Shown in pieces: positions 8,058 to 16,844 of a stretch of 64,000 bases of DNA (its first letter is position 1; every line of letters starts with the position of its first letter). The position numbers and the translations under genes are program-made. Under the pieces are notes generated by a model. That model did no database searches. It was not told the DNA's origin and saw only the letters and a program-made list of their open reading frames with translations. Origin of the DNA: an uncultured Oscillospiraceae bacterium. Its GTDB lineage: Bacteria > Bacillota > Clostridia > Oscillospirales > Ruminococcaceae. The stretch lies in contig CAKSKG010000009.1 in assembly GCA_934464775.1 (NCBI GenBank), forward strand, positions 25,499 through 89,498. Reading direction: 5' to 3'.

Positions 8058-9242
8058 TTATTTGTCAGATTCGTTGGGGAAAATCTTTTCGGGGATAAGC
8101 TCGTAAATGCGGTGAGTTGCTTCCTGAGTAAGATCGTATCTGTACCACATGGAATCGCAGCCGCTGGAGCCGTCGCTTCTGTATTCCATCCAAGCCATAA
8201 CACCGTTCCAGCCGTTGTTGTAGCAGGATTCATACTTGTCCTTGCAGCTCATTCCGCTTTCCGCCTCATCATCGTTTGATGTTTCGGCAATAATAGCAGG
8301 CTTTGTGCCGTCAAGACCGAACTCCGTAGGAGACTTGTCAAAGGGGAAACCGTACCACTGGCGCTCCCAGATGTAATAGTGAGGGCTGTAAAAATCCAGA
8401 TAGGATTCATCGCTGCCCGAAAGGCTCTTCAAATATTCATCGGAAACATAGTTGCCGTCATACTGATCGGAGTTGTACTTTATCATTCCCGTGCCGACAG
8501 TAACAAGCATATCACTGTTTTCGTGGATAGCCTGCGCACACTTTGCAAAAAGATAGGAAAGATTCTCCCAAGAGATCTTGCCGCACTCGTCATTCTCATG
8601 CACCCAGTCAGGCTCGTTCATAAGATCCACAGCAAAGATATACTCGCAGTCCTTGAAGCGCTTTGCAAATTCAGCTGCATACTGCTCGACAAAGCCGTCG
8701 GCAAATTCCTTTGTCGTGATAAGCGTCTGCCACTGTGTACCGCCCGAATTTGTATCCTTGAAATGGTCAAAGGAAAGTATTGTGGGCATTACATAGACCT
8801 GATACTTCTCGGCAATGGCGAAAAGCTTTTCAAGGTCTGTCCAATGGGACTCATTGACTTCCTTTATCTCGCCCGTTGATTTAAGGCGGACCGTACTCAT
8901 TCCGTTGCAGTTGACCCAGATACGAGTGCAGTTAACGCCGTCGGCTTTCAGCTGCTTAAATGTCTCGTCCCACTGAGCCTCGTCCATTTTTCCGTTAAAG
9001 TCATTCCAGTTCTGCCAAGGAGTATTTACGCCGTTTATCCACAGCTCCTTGCCGTTCACCATGAATTTAGTTCCGTCAACAGTCACCCTTGCGGAGCCGC
9101 TTTCGGCGACATCGGCAGCAACAGAAGCCGAAGTATCGGCAGCAGCTGTTCCGTTGGCAGCATTTTCCGAACCGCAGGCAGTGAGCATTGAAAAGCACAT
9201 TGCCGCAGCCGCAAAAACCGCAGTTATTTTCTTGAATCTCAA
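8058..9242 (-). CDS. Secreted GH5-like glycoside hydrolase lipoprotein (mannanase/cellulase type)
   Basis: 394 residues. It starts with a lipoprotein signal peptide (FAAAAMCFSMLTAC; lipobox LTAC, Cys near residue 23), then an Ala/Ser linker, then a TIM barrel. The barrel begins with ELWINGVNTPWQNW and shows VNCTRIWVNCNG, the acid/base region VDLMNEPDW (Glu after Asn) and the nucleophile candidate PAIIAETS. This is the clan GH-A layout seen in GH5 mannanases and cellulases. It should sit on the outer face of the membrane and cut plant beta-glycans; the substrate cannot be read. No carbohydrate-binding or dockerin domain is present. TAGGAGG precedes the ATG. Confidence 0.85.
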   Translation of the reverse strand: MRFKKITAVFAAAAMCFSMLTACGSENAANGTAAADTSASVAADVAESGSARVTVDGTKFMVNGKELWINGVNTPWQNWNDFNGKMDEAQWDETFKQLKADGVNCTRIWVNCNGMSTVRLKSTGEIKEVNESHWTDLEKLFAIAEKYQVYVMPTILSFDHFKDTNSGGTQWQTLITTKEFADGFVEQYAAEFAKRFKDCEYIFAVDLMNEPDWVHENDECGKISWENLSYLFAKCAQAIHENSDMLVTVGTGMIKYNSDQYDGNYVSDEYLKSLSGSDESYLDFYSPHYYIWERQWYGFPFDKSPTEFGLDGTKPAIIAETSNDDEAESGMSCKDKYESCYNNGWNGVMAWMEYRSDGSSGCDSMWYRYDLTQEATHRIYELIPEKIFPNESDK

Positions 9243-9300
9243 ATTTTTTCCTCCTACATTCTTATATTGATCGGCAAATATTAAACCGACTTGATCTGTT

Positions 9301-9897
9301 TTATTTTTTGCTGAAAGTATAATCGCACATACTTCCGCCCGTACCTATCTGTTGGGTATATGCAAAGCCTGTACGTGGCAGATTGCTGTACAGGATATCG
9401 TCCACCTTACAGAACACCGCCGTCATTTCGGGCATTTCGTACTTACTGAAGATCTGCTGATATATACACTTATGAGTTATCATAGTAAAAGCGTCTTTGC
9501 CGCACTTTGGAAATTCCACGTCCCAGCCATAGCCCAGCGTATGTCTGAACTTAACGGGCATAGAAACTTTAAGCATACCCACAAACCAAGGCTTACTTCC
9601 GAGCTTCTGCATAGAAGCTATCTGCGGCTGAACGAACAGATACATAGCCTGAGCGACAGCATTCTGCGCCTCACTGCGTGGCACACCCTTTTCCTCAAGA
9701 GCCATGACCATAGCCAGCGAAGTCACAAGATTACACATATGACCATAATTTTTCTGATCGGCATAATCGGGATTTTCTTTTATCAATCGGGACATTATAC
9801 GAACGAGATTCTTTTTATCGCCGCTCTCCCACTGACCATAAAAATCCCTGAATCTGCTTTTTTGTATCATCTTTTCGGGCACATATTTATTTTTCAT
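9301..9897 (-). CDS. L-2-amino-thiazoline-4-carboxylate hydrolase family protein
   Basis: 198 residues, no signal peptide. The C-terminal part, with FCKVDDILYSNLPRTGFAYTQ and the final GGSMCDYTFSKK, matches the pattern I know from the ATC hydrolase family (Pfam ATC_hydrolase). Members are common in gut Clostridia and mostly uncharacterised, so the named reaction should not be assumed. The N-terminal half is basic and helical. It lies 58 bp upstream of the GH5 gene on the same strand with no terminator between, so they may be cotranscribed in the order ATC gene then GH5. Confidence 0.65.
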   Translation of the reverse strand: MKNKYVPEKMIQKSRFRDFYGQWESGDKKNLVRIMSRLIKENPDYADQKNYGHMCNLVTSLAMVMALEEKGVPRSEAQNAVAQAMYLFVQPQIASMQKLGSKPWFVGMLKVSMPVKFRHTLGYGWDVEFPKCGKDAFTMITHKCIYQQIFSKYEMPEMTAVFCKVDDILYSNLPRTGFAYTQQIGTGGSMCDYTFSKK

Positions 9898-10059
9898 ACA
9901 TTATCCTTCCCGATGACAAGCATCATCACAAAATATTATAGCAGATTTTTGTAAAATGTCAATATATTTTTTCGGCATTGTTAACATTGGTATATACAAA
10001 ACATTCAAAGGCGGTTTGATGTTTGTTTTTATTTCTTATTTCTTGAAAGATACTTTTCA

Positions 10060-10151
10060 ACTGTTTTGTTCTTTATTATAGTAAGCTTGTGTTAGTTTAT
10101 TAAGTTTTGTAGTATGGTTTTCATCTGTTTCTTTTTATGGTGTTTATTGTT
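10060..10151. repeat. Partial tandem units ahead of element copy 2
   Basis: The stretch GTTAGTTTATTAAGTTTTGTAGTATGG is repeated about 70 bp later as the start of the element, so the left tail is partly duplicated here. 9898-10059 is plain AT-rich intergenic DNA. Confidence 0.6.
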
Positions 10152-10883
10152 AGTTTATAATATTTTGTAGTATGGTTTGCAACCATAGAGAAAGCGGAGG
10201 TTCCGCCTCCGGCGGGCAAAGGGATGAACCACAGGGGGCTAAAAAGAAAACGTGAGCAAAAATCGAGCCGCCCCCTGAGGTTCTCCCTCTGCACTCTCTT
10301 TCCTTACCCCTGCTCGATTTTTGCAATTCCATTTCATAAACATTCTTTAGATTTATCATTGCCGACGGTTCTTAAAACGCTTATCCGTTTTCTTTTTATC
10401 ATGTGGCGCTCAACCGTCGGCTATTTGGTGTAGGAATTACTTCAAGTTTATTTATTATAGCTGTAATTCTCAATCGTAAATTTAGCCGACGGGTCGCTTA
10501 GTGCTTTTAGGTTTACGTAACTGTTACTATATGTTACTAAGCGACCCGACGTGTAAATTGAAGTGACAAAAAGAAAAGCCGTTATTCTCGCTAAAAATGG
10601 TTGAGAATATCAGCTTTTACGTCGGTTGAGCGCACCATAAAACAGAGGGAATTATAAGCGTTGCATGAACCGTCATCAATAATAACTTTAAAGAGGATTT
10701 ACGATGCGGTTTTGCAAAAATCGAGGCGGAGGTGAGGATGGGTAAGGAAAGAGAGTGCAGAGGGAAAACCTAAGGGTAAGGAGAGGGGGGCGCCTCGATT
10801 TTTGTGCAGGATTTTATTCAGCCCCCCTCTCCTTCGCCCTTTGGTGTTCCCTTTGCTAAACTTGAAGTTGATTTGATTCACAT
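10152..10883. repeat. Large two-arm foldback element, copy 2 (732 bp)
   Basis: Same orientation and architecture as the copy at 5351. The left arm is almost identical to copy 1. The central hairpin has ATTCTC/GAGAAT where the copy at 41362 has ATTCAAC/GTTGAAT, a compensatory difference. It lies between the ATC-hydrolase gene and a glycosyltransferase, both on the minus strand. No credible gene inside. Confidence 0.9.
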
Positions 10884-11056
10884 GACAAAAAAATAAAAGT
10901 AAGCTTTTAATGAACCGAAAATCTTGAAGGCAGAGAGTAACAATTACCTCAAAAAATAAATTTAAGCTTCTAACAAACACAAGCAATCATTGAAGTCAAA
11001 CAATAACAACTACCCAAAAATGAAAAAGAATCTTTTCAGTAACCAAAACTAAAAAA

Positions 11057-12073
11057 TCACAACTCCCCTCCGCCGCCAATTTCGTGTAAATAATGCGCCG
11101 CTCCCTCATTGTCACCTGCCAGCTCGCAGAGCTTCGACATCATGGTGAGCGGATATTCCCTGCCACATTTTATGCTTAACTCCGGAGATGTCTCGTATGC
11201 CGCATTTAGGTACCATACGGCGGCTTCGTCATAGTCGTTCTTTGAAAAATAATAGTCGCCGAGAACACAGCATACCTCCGCTGAACCGTGCCCGTCGGAA
11301 GTGTTTTTCAACGCCGCAGAAAACATCTCAGCTTCATTTCCTATAATAAAAGCTGCCTTTGCCAGAACACATAACCCCTGCTTCATGTTTTCGGCGGAAA
11401 GCGGAGTGCTGCGGACGGATTGCCTGAAATATTCATAGGCTGCCGCAAAATCATCGTCATCACCCGAAATGAATAATTCCCTCGCATACATCATGAAAAG
11501 ATGCGGCGGCAAATCGCCATTTGCAGTGAGCCTGTGATATATCGAAAAGTCACGCTTTGAATGCAGCGATTGGGGCATATGAAGTATCTTTATGTCACTG
11601 TCAAATATGATCGGCTCGGTGCGGACGGCTTCGTGAATGTCATACTGCCATACGAATTTTCTCAGCCGCTTGTATAGCTTCGGCCGAGGTTCTTCGTCAA
11701 AATTGTATGTGGTGTTGAATTGCAGCTGGTTTGCATACCGCATCTGGACTATTTCCACATCGCCGTCAAGGGACTGTATCAAAGCTTTGAATCTGATGCG
11801 GTTCTCTTCGTCAAGAACCTCGTCGGCATCGGCACAGTATATGTAGTCGCAGATGGCTTTCTCAAAGACAAAGTTTCGGGCGTCCGAAAAACTGCCTGTC
11901 CACGGAAAATCATATACCTTGTCGGTGTACCGCAGGGCGATCGCCTTTGTATCGTCGGACGAACCCGTGTCCGCAATAATAAGCTCGTCATAAAGCCCCG
12001 CAAGACTGTCCAGGCACCGTGCCAGCACAGCCGATTCGTTTTTCACTATCATGCATACGGAAACTGTAAACAT
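11057..12073 (-). CDS. Family 2 glycosyltransferase with C-terminal TPR-like helices
   Basis: 338 residues. The N-terminal GT-A domain begins VSVCMIVKNESAVLARCLDSL, has IADTGSSDDT and the DxD-type metal site YCADADE (residues about 80-90), then a WQYDIHE motif. From about residue 190 the protein is helical with repeated AAYEYFRQS / AAVWYLNAA units that look like tetratricopeptide repeats. This combination occurs in GT2 enzymes that glycosylate proteins or surface polymers; donor and acceptor are unknown. Start ATG 12073 has GAGGTG 6 nt ahead; an extension to 12103 lacks a site. It ends just after element copy 2. Confidence 0.85.
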   Translation of the reverse strand: MFTVSVCMIVKNESAVLARCLDSLAGLYDELIIADTGSSDDTKAIALRYTDKVYDFPWTGSFSDARNFVFEKAICDYIYCADADEVLDEENRIRFKALIQSLDGDVEIVQMRYANQLQFNTTYNFDEEPRPKLYKRLRKFVWQYDIHEAVRTEPIIFDSDIKILHMPQSLHSKRDFSIYHRLTANGDLPPHLFMMYARELFISGDDDDFAAAYEYFRQSVRSTPLSAENMKQGLCVLAKAAFIIGNEAEMFSAALKNTSDGHGSAEVCCVLGDYYFSKNDYDEAAVWYLNAAYETSPELSIKCGREYPLTMMSKLCELAGDNEGAAHYLHEIGGGGEL

Positions 12074-12346
12074 ATAAGCACCTCGATTACGATAAATCAT
12101 CAAATGTATTTCCGAAGAAACAACGAATACTATATAAAATTATATAGCATAAAGCATAATGAAATCTCAAAACAAAATTGGTCTATACATATTAAGGCTA
12201 TTATAATCTTTTTACAGTATAAAGTCAATCGCTTCACAGCATTTCATTTTTTGATTCATACTTTAAAGTGCTGCCAATTTTAAGTGATACTGCACATTAA
12301 TAATTTGTTAAATTTATATAACTTTGCTATATTTTATTTGCCGCAC
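12074..12346. other. AT-rich intergenic DNA between the glycosyltransferase and ilvB
   Basis: Divergent promoter space. I see no repeat, RNA gene or T-box here, and the ilvB leader itself is only about 75 nt, too short for one. Confidence 0.5.
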
Positions 12347-12375
12347 TTGACTTATCCGCACGAATGTAATATAAT
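12347..12375 (+). promoter_or_regulatory. Promoter of the ilvBNC operon
   Basis: TTGACT, 17 nt, TATAAT. About 80 nt ahead of the ilvB start. Confidence 0.75.
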
Positions 12376-12454
12376 ATAAGGTGTATTTTGATGATACATA
12401 TGGCATATTTTTGATGATATGTGCCTGATTTTATCTGTAAAGGACGTGAGGGTA

Positions 12455-14068
12455 ATGATAAGTGCCGCAGAAGCAATGGTCAAATGTCTTGAAAAAGAGG
12501 GTGTCAGTGTCGTCTACGGATATCCGGGTGCGGCGATCTGCCCTTTTTATGACGAGTTATATAAATCGGACATACACCATGTTCTGGTGCGTCACGAAGC
12601 CAACGCAGGCCATGCCGCAAACGGCTATGCCCGTATGACAAACCGCCCCGCTGTATGCATCGCAACATCGGGTCCCGGTGCAACAAATCTTATAACAGCT
12701 ATCGCTACCGCTTATATGGACAGTGTGCCTATCGTATGCATAACAGGTCAGGTGGCAAGCGATCAGATCGGCTGCGATGTTTTTCAGGAGGCTGATATCA
12801 CAGGTTCGGCAGAGCCTTTCGTAAAATACAGCTACCTTGTGAAAAATGCCGCCGATATCCCCAAAATTTTCAAAGAAGCTTTCTATATCGCAGGCACAGG
12901 CAGAAAGGGTCCCGTTCTCATTGATATCCCTATGGACGTCCAGAAGGAAATGATCGAGTTCGATTACCCCGAGACTGTTCATATGCGTACATATAAGCCC
13001 ACCGTAAAGGGCAATCCCATGCAGATCAAAAAGATCTGCGAGGCTGTTTCCAAGGCGGAAAGGCCCCTTATCTGCGCAGGCGGCGGAGTATTTCTCGCAG
13101 GAGCAGAAGAGGCTCTCAGAAAATTCACCGAGAAAACAGGCATTCCCGCAGTTTCAACAATGATGGGTCTCAGCCTTTACCCCACCAATCACCCCCTCTA
13201 CTTCGGTATGCTGGGTATGCACGGTGTAAAGAGCGCAAATGAAGCTGTCTCCCGCTGCGACACAATGATCCTCATTGGCGCAAGAGTGGGCGACCGTGCG
13301 GTGAAATCACCGAAATTCCTCGCAAAGACCACAAAGATAATACATATAGATATCGACCCTGCCGAGATAGGCAAGAATATTCCCGTTGACTATCCGCTGG
13401 TAGGCGACTGCCGCACTATCCTTGAGGATATGACGGCGGCAATGCCCGAAATGAACTGCAAGAGCTGGGTCAGCGAGCTTTCCGAAATAAAAAATACGGC
13501 TCCCGACACCAACGAGACAGAGGGCTTCATCAACCCGAAGATGTTCCTTAAAAAGCTTTCCTCTATCCTTCCCGACAACACCGTATGCGTTGCCGACGTC
13601 GGACAGAACCAGATCTGGGCGTGCAACAACTTCGAGATGAAGAACGGCAGATTCCTTACAAGCGGCGGAATGGGAACAATGGGCTATTCCGTACCTGCTG
13701 CGGTAGGCGCAAAAATGGCATCTCCCGACAGCGAGGTCATCGTTATCTGCGGAGACGGTTCGTTCCAGATGCAGATGATGGAGCTTGCGACAATAGTTCA
13801 GGAAAACATCGCAGTCAAGATAATCCTTATGAAGAACACCTACCTCGGAATGGTAAGAGAGCTTCAGACAAATCAGTACGGCGACCGCAAGATAGCAGTC
13901 GGACTGGACGGAAGCCCCGACTTCGTAAAGCTTGTTTCCGCATACGGAATTCCCGCAGAGCGTGTTGAAACAATGGCTGAAGCGGAAGCTGCCGCCGAAA
14001 GACTGAAAAATGCAAAGGGTCCGTATTTCATAGAGTGCAACGTTTACAAATACGAAACTACTTTATAA
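12455..14068 (+). CDS. ilvB: Acetolactate synthase, large (catalytic) subunit
   Basis: Makes acetolactate or acetohydroxybutyrate from pyruvate, the first common step to valine, leucine and isoleucine. 537 residues in the order TPP pyrimidine domain (VVYGYPGAAICPFYDEL, catalytic Glu in VRHEANAGHAANGYAR, SGPGATNL), central FAD/Rossmann domain (PLICAGGGV, LIGARVGDR), and TPP-binding domain (GGMGTMGYSVPAAVGAKM, GDGSFQM plus KNTYLGMVRE). ATG 12455 is preferred with AAAGGA 10 nt ahead; the frame also opens upstream. First gene of an operon with ilvN and ilvC. Confidence 0.94.
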   Translation: MISAAEAMVKCLEKEGVSVVYGYPGAAICPFYDELYKSDIHHVLVRHEANAGHAANGYARMTNRPAVCIATSGPGATNLITAIATAYMDSVPIVCITGQVASDQIGCDVFQEADITGSAEPFVKYSYLVKNAADIPKIFKEAFYIAGTGRKGPVLIDIPMDVQKEMIEFDYPETVHMRTYKPTVKGNPMQIKKICEAVSKAERPLICAGGGVFLAGAEEALRKFTEKTGIPAVSTMMGLSLYPTNHPLYFGMLGMHGVKSANEAVSRCDTMILIGARVGDRAVKSPKFLAKTTKIIHIDIDPAEIGKNIPVDYPLVGDCRTILEDMTAAMPEMNCKSWVSELSEIKNTAPDTNETEGFINPKMFLKKLSSILPDNTVCVADVGQNQIWACNNFEMKNGRFLTSGGMGTMGYSVPAAVGAKMASPDSEVIVICGDGSFQMQMMELATIVQENIAVKIILMKNTYLGMVRELQTNQYGDRKIAVGLDGSPDFVKLVSAYGIPAERVETMAEAEAAAERLKNAKGPYFIECNVYKYETTL

Positions 14069-14115
14069 AGAAATAGCGATAAAGCAATTATATAATAATT
14101 TGTAAGGGAGGATAT

Positions 14116-14157
14116 ATGACAGCCGCAGCGGTTATCGCAAAAGCTGTTATAACATAA
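14116..14157 (+). CDS. 13-codon minigene coupled to ilvN (MTAAAVIAKAVIT)
   Basis: Too short for routine gene finding. GGGAGG stands 5 nt before ATG 14116; the peptide has two Val and two Ile among 13 residues, and the TAA (14155-14157) is followed two bases later by the ilvN ATG. ilvN has no ribosome binding site of its own, since the preceding bases lie inside the minigene. The arrangement suggests that ilvN is translated by termination-reinitiation from this peptide and so might sense Val/Ile supply. Seen: the signal, stop and spacing. Inferred: translation and any sensing. Confidence 0.5.
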   Translation: MTAAAVIAKAVIT

Positions 14158-14159
14158 AT

Positions 14160-14648
14160 ATGAAGCATACAATTTCCGTTCTTGTTGAAAATCACGCAGG
14201 CGTACTTTCCCGTGTGACAGGTCTTTTTTCCCGCAGAGGCTTCAATATCGACAGCCTTGCAGTAGGCGTGACCGACGATCCCGAGGTATCGAGAATAACA
14301 ATCGTTGCCGACGGAGACGAGCACACAGCCCAGCAGCTGGAAAAGCAGCTCAACAAGCTTATTGATACCGTAAAGGTAAGAACACTTGAGCCGAACGAGC
14401 TTCTTGAAAGAGAGCTTCAGCTCATCAAGATCTGCGCATCACCCTCACAGAGAAGCGAGATCCTCACTATCTGCGACATCATGGGCGCAAAGATCGACGA
14501 TATCACTCCCACAACAATGACTATCGAGATCTCCGACACCACAACGCACCTTGCAAGATTCAGAGAGCTTATCAAGGGCTACGGCATAAAGGAGATCGTA
14601 AGAACAGGTACTATCGCTATCCAGAAGGGTACCGAAACCATTAAGTGA
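14160..14648 (+). CDS. ilvN: Acetolactate synthase, small (regulatory) subunit
   Basis: 162 residues. The N-terminal ACT domain begins HTISVLVENHAGVLSRVTGLF and contains FSRRGFNIDSLAVG, the valine-sensing surface of IlvN/IlvH; the second ACT-like half begins near ELQLIKI and ends ...IVRTGTIAIQKG. It activates IlvB and confers valine feedback. It sits 91 bp behind ilvB; its start codon follows the stop of a 13-codon minigene by two bases and has no separate ribosome binding site, so its dose may depend on translational coupling. Confidence 0.93.
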   Translation: MKHTISVLVENHAGVLSRVTGLFSRRGFNIDSLAVGVTDDPEVSRITIVADGDEHTAQQLEKQLNKLIDTVKVRTLEPNELLERELQLIKICASPSQRSEILTICDIMGAKIDDITPTTMTIEISDTTTHLARFRELIKGYGIKEIVRTGTIAIQKGTETIK

Positions 14649-14723
14649 TCCGATTATTAGGAATAAATAAGCTGCGGCATATTATTCTTAATTATATAAT
14701 TATTTACATTGGAGGAAATTACA

Positions 14724-15740
14724 ATGAATAAAATTTATTATCAGCAGGACTGCGACCTCAGCAGACTGGACGGCAAGACTGTTGCTATCATCGGTTACGG
14801 CTCACAGGGCCACGCTCATGCCCTTAACCTCAAGGACAGCGGCGTAAACGTTGTTGTAGGTCTTTATGCAGGTTCCAAGAGCGCTGCCAAGGCAGAGGCT
14901 CAGGGACTCAAGGTAATGTCCGTTGCAGAAGCTACAAAGGCTGCTGACGTTATCATGATCCTCATTCCCGATGAGAAGCAGGCTGAGATGTACGACAAGG
15001 AGATTGCTCCCAACCTCACAGCAGGCAAGACACTTGCATTTGCACACGGCTTCAACATTCACTTCGGCTGCATCGTTCCTCCCAAGGACGTTAACGTTAT
15101 CATGATCGCACCCAAGGGCCCCGGCCACACAGTAAGAAGCGAATACCAGGCAGGCAAGGGTGTTCCCTGTCTTATCGCTGTTGAGCAGGACGCAACAGGC
15201 GACGCTACCGAGATCGGACTTGCATACGCTCTCGGAATCGGCGGTGCAAGAGCAGGCGTTCTCGAAACAACATTCAGAACAGAGACAGAGACAGACCTCT
15301 TCGGTGAGCAGGCAGTTCTCTGCGGCGGTGTATGCGCACTTATGCAGGCAGGCTTTGAGACACTTTGCGAAGCAGGCTACGATCCCAGAAATGCATACTT
15401 TGAGTGCATTCACGAGATGAAGCTTATCGTTGACCTCATCTACCAGTCCGGTTTTGCAGGCATGAGATACTCCATTTCCAACACAGCCGAGTACGGCGAC
15501 TATGTAACAGGTCCCAAGATCGTTACAGAGGAAACAAAGAAGGCTATGAAGAAGGTTCTTTCCGACATTCAGGACGGCACATTTGCAAAGGAATTCCTCC
15601 TCGACATGTCTCCCGCAGGCAAGCAGGTTCACTTCAAGGCTATGAGAAAGCTCCACTCCGAGCACCCCTCCGAGAAGGTTGGCGAAGAGATCAGAAAGCT
15701 TTACAGCTGGAACGGCGAGGACAAGCTCATCAACAACTGA
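14724..15740 (+). CDS. ilvC: Ketol-acid reductoisomerase, class I
   Basis: Converts acetolactate to dihydroxyisovalerate with Mg2+ and NAD(P)H, the second branched-chain step. 338 residues, the short class I form. Rossmann start VAIIGYGSQGHAHALNLKDSG; the beta2-alphaB loop YAGSKSA carries Ser residues, often linked to NADPH preference. Downstream: FAHGFNIHFG, APKGPGHTVRSEY, the Mg ligands ETETDLFGEQAVLCGG (Asp and Glu), and ISNTAEYGDY. Start ATG 14724, with GGAGG 8 nt ahead. Codon use is cleaner than in its neighbours, as expected of a highly expressed gene. Confidence 0.96.
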   Translation: MNKIYYQQDCDLSRLDGKTVAIIGYGSQGHAHALNLKDSGVNVVVGLYAGSKSAAKAEAQGLKVMSVAEATKAADVIMILIPDEKQAEMYDKEIAPNLTAGKTLAFAHGFNIHFGCIVPPKDVNVIMIAPKGPGHTVRSEYQAGKGVPCLIAVEQDATGDATEIGLAYALGIGGARAGVLETTFRTETETDLFGEQAVLCGGVCALMQAGFETLCEAGYDPRNAYFECIHEMKLIVDLIYQSGFAGMRYSISNTAEYGDYVTGPKIVTEETKKAMKKVLSDIQDGTFAKEFLLDMSPAGKQVHFKAMRKLHSEHPSEKVGEEIRKLYSWNGEDKLINN

Positions 15741-15771
15741 TGATTTTATTTGCCTTTTAGTTTTACATATC

Positions 15772-15808
15772 ACAGGCGCTCTGTTTATCGGGGCGTCTGT
15801 TTTTTTAT
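15772..15808 (+). terminator. Terminator of the ilv operon
   Basis: ACAGGCGC and GCGTCTGT (one G-T pair) around a loop, followed by TTTTTTTA. Confidence 0.65.
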
Positions 15809-15937
15809 TTTATTTAGAGTTGTTTTCAGCTCTTATAATGGTAGTTTGCAGCTGTTTTGTTCTTTTTTGTTTTGGTCAGTTGTTATTTCTTAAATGAATT
15901 TTTTCAACTGTTTCTCTCTTTATTATGTATTGCTGTT

Positions 15938-16679
15938 AGTTTATAAAGTTTTGTAGCATGGTTTGCAACCATAGAGAAAGCGGAGGTTCCGCCTCCGGCG
16001 GGCAAAGGGATGAACCACAAAGGGGGCTAAACAAAAAAGCAAAAGCAAAAATCAGGGCGCCCCCTTTGAGGTTCTCCCTCTGCACACTCTTTCCTTAATC
16101 CCTGCCCCGATTTTTGAAAATCCAGCTATTAATTATTCTTTAGATTTAGTATTGCCAACGGTTCATAAAACGCTTATCCATTTCCAAATTTCAGTCGTTG
16201 CGCTCAACCGTCGGCTATTTGGTGTGAGAAATAACTTCATTTTCATTAACAATTGCTGTCCTGTATTATCTTCAAGTTCTCCGACGGGTCGCTTAGTGAC
16301 AGATAGTAACAGTTACTTGCAACCTATAAGAACTAAGCGACCCGACGTATAAATTGAAGTAACAAAAAGAAAAGCCGACAATTTCAACATTTAAGGTTGA
16401 ATATATCAGCTTTTACGTCGGTTGAGCGCACCATGAAAAACAGTAAACTATAAGCGTTGCATGAACCGTCGCCACTACTAAATTTAAGAAATGAGCAATA
16501 GCTGGGCGTGCAAAAATCGAGGCGGAGGTGAGGATGGGTAAGGAAAGAGAGTGCAGAGGGAAAACCTAAGGGTAAGGAGAGGAGGGCGCCTCGATTTTTG
16601 CTAACAGTTTTATTCAGCCCTCCTCTCCTTCGCCCTTTGGTGTTCCCTTTGCAAGACTTGAAGCTCTTATGATACACAT
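15938..16679. repeat. Large two-arm foldback element, copy 3 (742 bp)
   Basis: Same orientation as the other copies. Left arm stem 1 is lengthened on both strands: CACAAAGGGGGC pairs with GCCCCCTTTG where copy 1 has CACAGGGGGC/GCCCCCTG. In the right arm GGAGGGC pairs with GCCCTCC where other copies have GGGGGGC/GCCCCCC. These are paired changes. The loop-to-loop complementarity between arms is weakened here (left loop GCACACTC). It lies between the convergent ilvC and M18 genes. Confidence 0.9.
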
Positions 16680-16775
16680 GTCAAAAAGTAAAAGTAAGCT
16701 TTTAATGAACCTAAAATTTGAAGGTAGTTAAAGCAGCCGATATTAAAATAAAAGTAAGCTTTTCAATAAAAACAC

Positions 16776-16815
16776 AAAAAACCGCCGCCATATTCCAAAA
16801 AATACAGCGGCAGTT
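16776..16815 (-). terminator. Terminator of the M18 peptidase transcript
   Basis: On the minus strand AACTGCCGC and GGCGGCGGTT can pair, followed by TTTTTTG. Confidence 0.55.
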
Positions 16816-16844
16816 CCAACTCAATAACTGTAAATATAGCTCCC

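Noticed and set aside
12376..12454. T-box or attenuator ahead of ilvB
   Set aside because: The leader is only about 75 nt, with no GGTGG..CCGCG element and no terminator hairpin.
14802..15773. 323-codon minus-strand frame opposite ilvC
   Set aside because: Its Cys/Leu-rich product is typical of antisense frames to biased codons; ilvC motifs on the plus strand are complete.
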